Of a stretch of DNA of 64,000 nt, positions 58,716 to 64,000 are shown piece after piece; the first letter of the stretch is position 1, and each line of letters opens with the position of its first letter. The stretch is from Tremella fuciformis (lineage: Eukaryota > Basidiomycota > Tremellomycetes > Tremellales > Tremellaceae), in NCBI GenBank assembly GCA_032768795.1, contig CP136490.1, positions 6,386,001-6,450,000 on the forward strand, in the 5' to 3' direction. Made by a program: the position numbers and the translations under genes. The notes below the pieces were generated by a model, which saw only the letters and a program-made list of their open reading frames with translations, ran no database searches and had not been told where the DNA came from.

Positions 58716-60174
58716 ATGGGCTTCTTGCGCTTGGCCGTCTGCATATCCGGGGTCTACGCCGCATTTCTGCTGTGGGCCATCGCGCAAGAGCGCCGTGAGT
58801 CAAGACCCGCTCGCCTGGTCCTTGTTGGTAGCTGACATGGCCGTAGTGTCCAAGCCCTTCCCGTCGACACTTCCCCACCATGCCTCCTCCGACAAAGGGG
58901 ACAAATTCCCCTCGCCCCTCTTCCTGAACTACGCCCAGGCCCTCGCCTCGTCGCTCTCCTCTCTTCTCTATCTCGTCTTCAGCGCATGGCGAAGCGGCAC
59001 CTGGACATCGCGACCATTGGCGGAGACATTGGGTCTGCGATGGGCCGACTTTGCCCCTGCGTCTCGCCGCCCCTCTGCTGCTCTCGCGCGGTCGAGGAGC
59101 GCGTCAGCTCCTGCTTCGGGGGACGAGAAGCCCTCGAAGAGCAAAACCTTGCAGGTGCGCATGAGCAACGGGCACGGGACAGTGGCAGAGGACCTGCGCC
59201 GGGCGGTGCCGTGGCGGAAGACCCTGCCGGGCTTGCTGCTGCAGGTGTCGCTGTGCCAAACTGTCGCGGGCCCCATTGGGTTCTTGGCCCTGAGGCATAT
59301 TTCGTACCCCACCATGGTGCTCGGCAAGGTGCGCCCTGCAACGAGAAAGAGGCCACGCTGACACGTAGTCGTGCAAGCTCATCCCTGTCATGCTTCTCAA
59401 TGTCCTGCTGTATCGCCGCCGCTTCTCTGCGCACAAGTACCTCGTCGTGGCGCTTGTGACAATTGGCATTTCCTTGTTTATGCTGCAGGCGCCTGCAAAG
59501 AAGAAGGGCGGCTCGGACAGCGCGTGGGGTCTGACGCTGCTGTTGATCAAGTGAGTAGTCCTACCCCTCAGATCCCTCTGGTTTCATGGATGCCGCGGTG
59601 TAGAGGCCATTCAGCAGGCTGACATCGCAGCTTGTTGATCGACGGTGTGACCAATTCGACGCAAGACCAGATCTTCGCGTCGTACCCACAGTACACCGGC
59701 CAGCAAATGATGTTCACCATGTCTCTGCTGTCACAGGCAATCCTCGTGCCGCTGCTGCTCCTGCCGCTCCCGCGCCATCCTCTATCCGTACTATCCCGCC
59801 TGCCCCTACCTCTATCGCCACACCTGATCTCCGAAGCACCTTCAGCGCCACTCACTCTAGCGCCCCCGGTCGCGCTGGAATGCCTGCAGTTCCTCTACTC
59901 GCACCCGACAGCAGTCCCGCCTCTGCTCGCCTACGCCTTGTTGGGCGGCCTGGGTCAACTCTTCATCTTCGAGACGATACAGCACTTCGGCAGCCTGACG
60001 CTCGTCATGGTCACGGTCACACGCAAGCTGTTCACCATGCTGCTCAGTGTCATCGTGTTTGATCATCGTCTCTCTGTGGGACAGTGGGCTGGGGTAGGTG
60101 TGGTCTTTGGTGGGATCGGCGTCGAGGCGGGCATGAAGCGCCGGGACATGCTGCGTAGAGCTAGACGTGATTAG
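58716..60174 (+). CDS. HUT1: UDP-galactose/nucleotide-sugar transporter, HUT1/SLC35B1 type
   Basis: ER membrane transporter of nucleotide sugars or nucleotides. Start [20 protein letters not shown] is the first membrane helix, followed by the family motif AIAQER at the exon end. Later exons: [60 protein letters not shown] (a strongly conserved stretch), [59 protein letters not shown] and [20 protein letters not shown]. The tail is basic ([12 protein letters not shown]). About 400 residues with a Pro/Leu-rich lumenal insertion near 59750-59870 that I do not expect in yeasts. Confidence 0.92.
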
Positions 60175-60478
60175 ATTGCTTGCTTGCATTTTGCATCGTT
60201 GACTTGCTGTGCCACGTGGTTGCCTCGACCAGGTGAGCTTGCTGGCTGTTGATGGAAATCGCCTATTTTCGTCGTCAACGGTTCTGAGAGCGATTCCTGG
60301 GCGGTATATCTGTTTGCCCAAGTCGATCCAAGTCTCACAAGACGCAGACCGCGTGCCTCTAGCCATCATACGCCAGAAAGTCTCAAGGCGAGACCATCAC
60401 CTCCTTTCCCCTCGTCAACTCGACACTCGGTCTTGTCACTGCCTTTGATCCCGCATCGCCGTGATCCAACCCAACAAA
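60175..60478. other. Intergenic between HUT1 and SGF29
   Basis: About 300 bp; probable HUT1 3' UTR and SGF29 promoter. Nothing else seen. Confidence 0.5.
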
Positions 60479-61630
60479 ATGTCCAGAGGCCGTCCCTCTC
60501 TCCCGAAAACATCCTCGAGCACCATGGTCGACACCGAGCAGGGTGAGTCCTTTTCAGGAAAGATGTCAAGTGCTAAGGCTCGCAGTCATGACGCAGGTGT
60601 GGCACGGCGTCGTGGACACGCTGCGCCAGCTGCCGGCGGTGCCATCTGCGCCGGGCGGCCCGTCCGCCGAGGCCGAGAGTCAGATCCTCGCTGCTGCGCT
60701 GGACAAGCTGGGCGTGCTGATGGCGCTCCGGAAGGGCCAGCCCGTCGCTGCCGACGCGGCGCTGTTGCCCTTTGGCTCCATCCCGCGGTTGGACGTGTCG
60801 ACGCCCACGCCGGCCCCTAGCTCCGGTGGCACACCCGGGCCCTCCGCCGGCGGTGTCAAGAGGAAGAGACGCATGTCGACGCACTCGCCCGCGCCACCAC
60901 CGCCACCTCACTCTGCGTCGCTCGACTCGGCGCTCAGCTCGCTCGCCTCGCCGCTGCCGCCCGCGCACGACAAGCGCGGGCACACGCCCACCGGCCTGGC
61001 TGCTGCCACCACGGCGTCCGCCGCGTCGGCTGCGTCCGCTGCGGGCGCGACAGGCTCGATGCGGGGCGGCACGCCCATGTCGCGCGAGGCGACGGGCAAG
61101 ATCCGCAAAGAGCTCTACTCGGACCAGCTGCCGTTGCAGCCCGGGCGGCGCGTCGCGTTCAAGGTGCCGCTCGGCAAGCGCGAGGAGGAGGCGAACGGCG
61201 AGACGTGGATCCTGGCGATGGTGCGCAAGTGCATACAGATGGACAAGATGCGGTACGAGCTGCACGACGCCGACGACGCGACGAGCATCTTCAACACGAC
61301 GCTGCGCTCCATCATCCCGCTGCCGGACCCGCTCGCCCCGCCCAGCCACCCGTCCCACCCGTCCAACGCCGACGTGTACCCGCCCAACACGCAGGTGCTC
61401 GCGCTGTACCCGGACACGACGGCCTTTTACCGCGCGACGGTGTTGTGGCCGCCGGGGGCGCCCGCGGGCAAGAAGGACAAGCGCGCGGGGCGGAGCGAGG
61501 ACAAGTACAGGCTCAAATTTGTCGACGACGGTGAGAACGAGCACGATGTGGACCGCAGCTGTGTCGTCTTGGTGCGTCTCTCTCTCTCGCCCAAGAAATA
61601 CCCGCTGACACCGTACAGCACCCGACATGA
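60479..61630 (+). CDS. SGF29: SAGA-associated factor 29, tandem Tudor reader
   Basis: Chromatin reader of the SAGA acetyltransferase module that binds H3K4 di/trimethyl through two Tudor folds. Exon 1 (MSRGRPSLPKTSSSTMVDTE) joins an N-terminal helix, MTQVWHGVVDTLRQL. A long Pro/Ser/Ala-rich linker follows. The C-terminal SGF29 domain begins LQPGRRVAFKVP and contains ETWILAMVRKCIQMDKMRYE, LHDADDATSIFNTTLRSIIP, VLALYPDTTAFYRATVLWPP and KYRLKFVDDGENEHDVD. The last intron (donor gtgcgt near 61572) leaves a terminal exon coding only HPT and stop. The coding strand is very GC-rich, which produces long open frames on the opposite strand. Confidence 0.9.
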
Positions 61631-61791
61631 ATCTCCGATCGTGCGTTATGTACTGTACCCCTACCCCTACGCTGTACCTGTACCACCTGCCCCTCCCGAC
61701 CATCACATGCATGTCGTGCTATCGTGAATGCTACCTTCTACCCATACCCGTCACATTGTACCACGTCACCTCACAGCTTGGGGATCTGACA

Positions 61792-62634
61792 TCAGCACGC
61801 GCTCTCTCTTGCACCTAACCTGCAACCCACCCGCAGCGTCTTGCTGACCATCATCGCACCCCAGATCGCAAAGATGCCCGAGGCGAGGTGCACCTCTCCC
61901 CAGCCCCCCTTCTCGCCCCACAACCTCGCCAACCCGAACGGCACGTCCGCCCCGCCTCGTTTGCCCAGCGCGTGCCAGCCCTGCCGAACCCAGTACGACA
62001 TCATACTGGTCAGGAACAGGCTGCTGGGGATGGGCAGGCCCTCAAAGTACTTGGACTTGCCGCTCGCGTCGGCCGGGATGAGCGCCACGGTCGCGTTGAA
62101 GCGCGCGAGGCGAGCGAGTCCAGCAGAAACAAAGAGCAGCAGAGCGACGAGGTCGAGGGGCGTACGGAGACCGAGGACAAAGGCCAGCGTGGCTGGTGCC
62201 ACGCCGAACGACACGAGGTCTGCGAGCGAGTCCATCTCCTGCCCGAGCATCGACCCGCCTCCCATCCACCGCGCGACCTTGCCGTCCAGCGCGTCGAAGC
62301 CGAAGCCGAGGATCGGCAGCAGGTGCGCGAGGTAGAGACAGCGCAGGGCTTCGCTCGATGGGGGACCGGGGAGGTTGGACGAGAGGATGAGGTACCGGCA
62401 GGAGGTGAGGATGGACGAGACGCCGCATACGCCGTTCATGATGGTGATAAGGTCGGCGAGGCGGAAATTTCTGCTACATGAGAAGGGGCAGAGAGGGTGC
62501 GGATATGATTGTATTTACCTGACGAGGGAGAAGTGTCCATCGTCGTCTCTGTACTGTTGGAGCAGCTTGCGCCGCTCTTCAGCCACGGTCGCGCCCTTGC
62601 CCGAGGCCTTGGCGGAGGGAGTGGGAGTGGACAT
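61792..62634 (-). CDS. CHO1: CDP-diacylglycerol-serine O-phosphatidyltransferase
   Basis: Makes phosphatidylserine from CDP-diacylglycerol and serine in the ER. Start MSTPTPSAKASGKGATVAEE with LLQQYRDDDGHFSLVR; a short intron leads to NFRLADLITIMNGVCGVSSI. The CDP-alcohol transferase motif is complete: DALDGKVARWMGGGSMLGQE followed by MDSLADLVSFGVAP, the DGxxAR...GxxxDxxxD pattern. Membrane helices follow (LVALLLFVSAGLARLARFN, GIFAIWGAMMVSKTL). The C-terminus is uncertain: reading on gives VGCRLGARESAC and a stop at 61792, while splicing after KTLR to the acceptor at 61777 gives Leu and a stop at 61771. Confidence 0.9.
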
Positions 62635-63224
62635 TTTGTCGGTCGTGCGAGGTGTGGATACAAAAGTGATGATGCCAGCACGAGGCTGGATGGATGAAGG
62701 GAAGAAGGGATGACGCTGTGGGAGGTTCGAGTGACATGCGTGAGGAACGTGGCACAAAGGAGGGTTTCGATCGGACATCGCCGCTTTGGCCCAGCATTTA
62801 GCTTGGCATTTTCGTCACAAGTGGGCGGCTAATTTAGAGTTGGAGTGATACGCTGCAGACGGGTAGACGACCAACACGGTGCTCGGGATTAGTCGGCCAG
62901 GGCAGCCCCATGGGGTTATAGCTATGCATCATGGGTGGCATGGCGGCTCGGCGGCAGAAAGGAATAAGCCGGAGAGATCGGGACATATTCGGCCGGGTGG
63001 GGACGGTGGGGACGTGCACACACACACTCTAATGAACCGGCAACTTGAAAATACCGGTTGACTCAGGTAGCCGTTTGTCATTCAGGGTCATCCAAAGGAT
63101 GGTATGCCAGTTGTCCATCAAGTGGCCGCCAATAAGTCACGAGCCCATACATACATTTACAACGATCCTCATTGTCTACTCATCTCATTCATCACCTTAC
63201 CCTCTCTCCACCGTCAAGGTCAAG
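62635..63224. other. Divergent promoter of CHO1 and acetyl-CoA synthetase
   Basis: About 590 bp between two start codons, with a CA-rich stretch near 63015-63028. I see no conserved frame. Upstream elements for inositol/choline or carbon-source control would be expected here from known biology but none is unmistakable. Confidence 0.45.
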
Positions 63225-64000
63225 ATGCCAGACTACAAGGTGCACCCCCTCCCAGACTCGGTCGACGAGGCAGACGACATCTTTCCTCCCCCGCCGCGAC
63301 TCCAAGGCAAAGACGGCAGACCCAAACCGCACATCGGGCCAGATTACCAGGCCTACCTCGCGGAATACGAAAAGACAATCGGGAAAGGCTCGGACGAGTG
63401 GTGGAGAGAACAGGCCAAGCAGCTTGACTGGTACACCCCTTTCAAGACGGTCAGAGCAGGCGGCTTCGAGCACGGTGACATCCAGTGGTTGTACGTCAAC
63501 CCCCCGTTCCCGGCCTTTTAGCCGCGGAGAGAGCTGACGCCGCAGCCCCGAGGGCACTTTGAACGCCGCATACAACTGTCTCGACAGGCACTTCTATGCC
63601 AACCCGGACAAGACGGCCATCATTTATGAAGCAGATGAGGCCTCGGAGGCACGAGAGGTGTCCTATGCAGAGCTCTTTCGCGAGACTTGCAAAGTTGCGA
63701 ATGTTCTCCGCTCCTGGGGCGTCAAGAAGGGCGATGCCGTATCTATCTAGTACGTCCGCCTCGAGCTTCGTTGGTCCACGCCTGACGCGTAGCCTTCCCA
63801 TGACATGGCAGGCCGCTGCCGCCTTCCTTGCGTGTGCAAGAATTGGTGCGGTCCACTCGGCCGTCTTCGCAGGTTTCAGCGCCGAGTCTTTGCGGGACCG
63901 AGTGAACGACTGTGAATGCAAAGTGGTCATCACTACCGATGAGGGTCGCCGAGGTGGCAAGTCCATTGCAACCAAGCAGAGTGAGTCCGATCTTCCCTAC
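63225..64000 (+). CDS. ACS1: Acetyl-CoA synthetase, 5' part (partial)
   Basis: Activates acetate to acetyl-CoA via acetyl-AMP. Start [20 protein letters not shown]; then [20 protein letters not shown] and [19 protein letters not shown], the family N-terminal domain. After an intron near 63491-63545, [20 protein letters not shown] continues into [13 protein letters not shown] further intron near 63750-63792 leads to [20 protein letters not shown] with [20 protein letters not shown], where the adenylate-forming fold begins. The window ends inside the intron that starts after ...IATKQ (about 63981). The AMP-binding and C-terminal domains lie beyond the window. Confidence 0.94.

Noticed and set aside
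60573..61712. Long minus-strand open frame (379 residues) across SGF29
   Set aside because: It is antisense to a very GC-rich coding region, is dominated by Arg/Val/Gly, and shows no family; the plus strand has a complete SGF29 domain.

Overview
The window is nuclear DNA of a basidiomycete fungus, most likely a tremellomycete (Cryptococcus/Trichosporon-like) yeast. The support is the gene-dense layout on both strands, introns mostly of 42-60 nt with GT-AG ends, moderately high GC, and the protein set: a CGFS glutaredoxin with a thioredoxin-like domain, a GPI-type chitin deacetylase, tuberin (TSC2), ICP55 and CHO1. I see no ribosomal RNA, tRNA or CRISPR array.

Layout. 0-10 kb: end of an unidentified gene, then GRX4 (whose 1.5-kb intron contains another complete reading frame on the same strand), a 688-bp repeat, eRF1 (SUP45), an unknown protein, the splicing factor YJU2, the ADP-ribose pyrophosphatase YSA1, and a second copy of the 688-bp repeat. 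11-26 kb: a same-strand tandem array of seven strongly diverged Nudix genes, here called N1 to N7 in order of coordinate, plus a possible eighth relic. Their intron positions and phases match those of YSA1 next door, so they look like a local expansion from YSA1. N2, N3 and N4 keep the catalytic glutamates of the Nudix box; N1, N5, N6 and N7 have lost some or all of them. 26-64 kb: ordinary conserved genes: CMC1, a NUFIP-like zinc-finger protein, membrane dipeptidase, ICP55, PRP4 kinase, APC8, a PITH-domain protein, TSC2, a Cys-rich type I membrane protein, a UPF0658-like Golgi membrane protein, IWS1, squalene synthase, REX4, chitin deacetylase, a HUT1-type nucleotide-sugar transporter, SGF29, CHO1, and the 5' part of acetyl-CoA synthetase.

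There is no operon logic; neighbours are functionally mixed, as usual in fungi. The unusual parts are the YSA1-derived Nudix array, the nested gene in GRX4, the two 688-bp repeats upstream of GRX4 and YSA1, and a palindromic MITE-like element near 58 kb. All splice models were read by eye from frame, motif and GT/AG context; coordinates for multi-exon genes run from start to stop codon and include introns.
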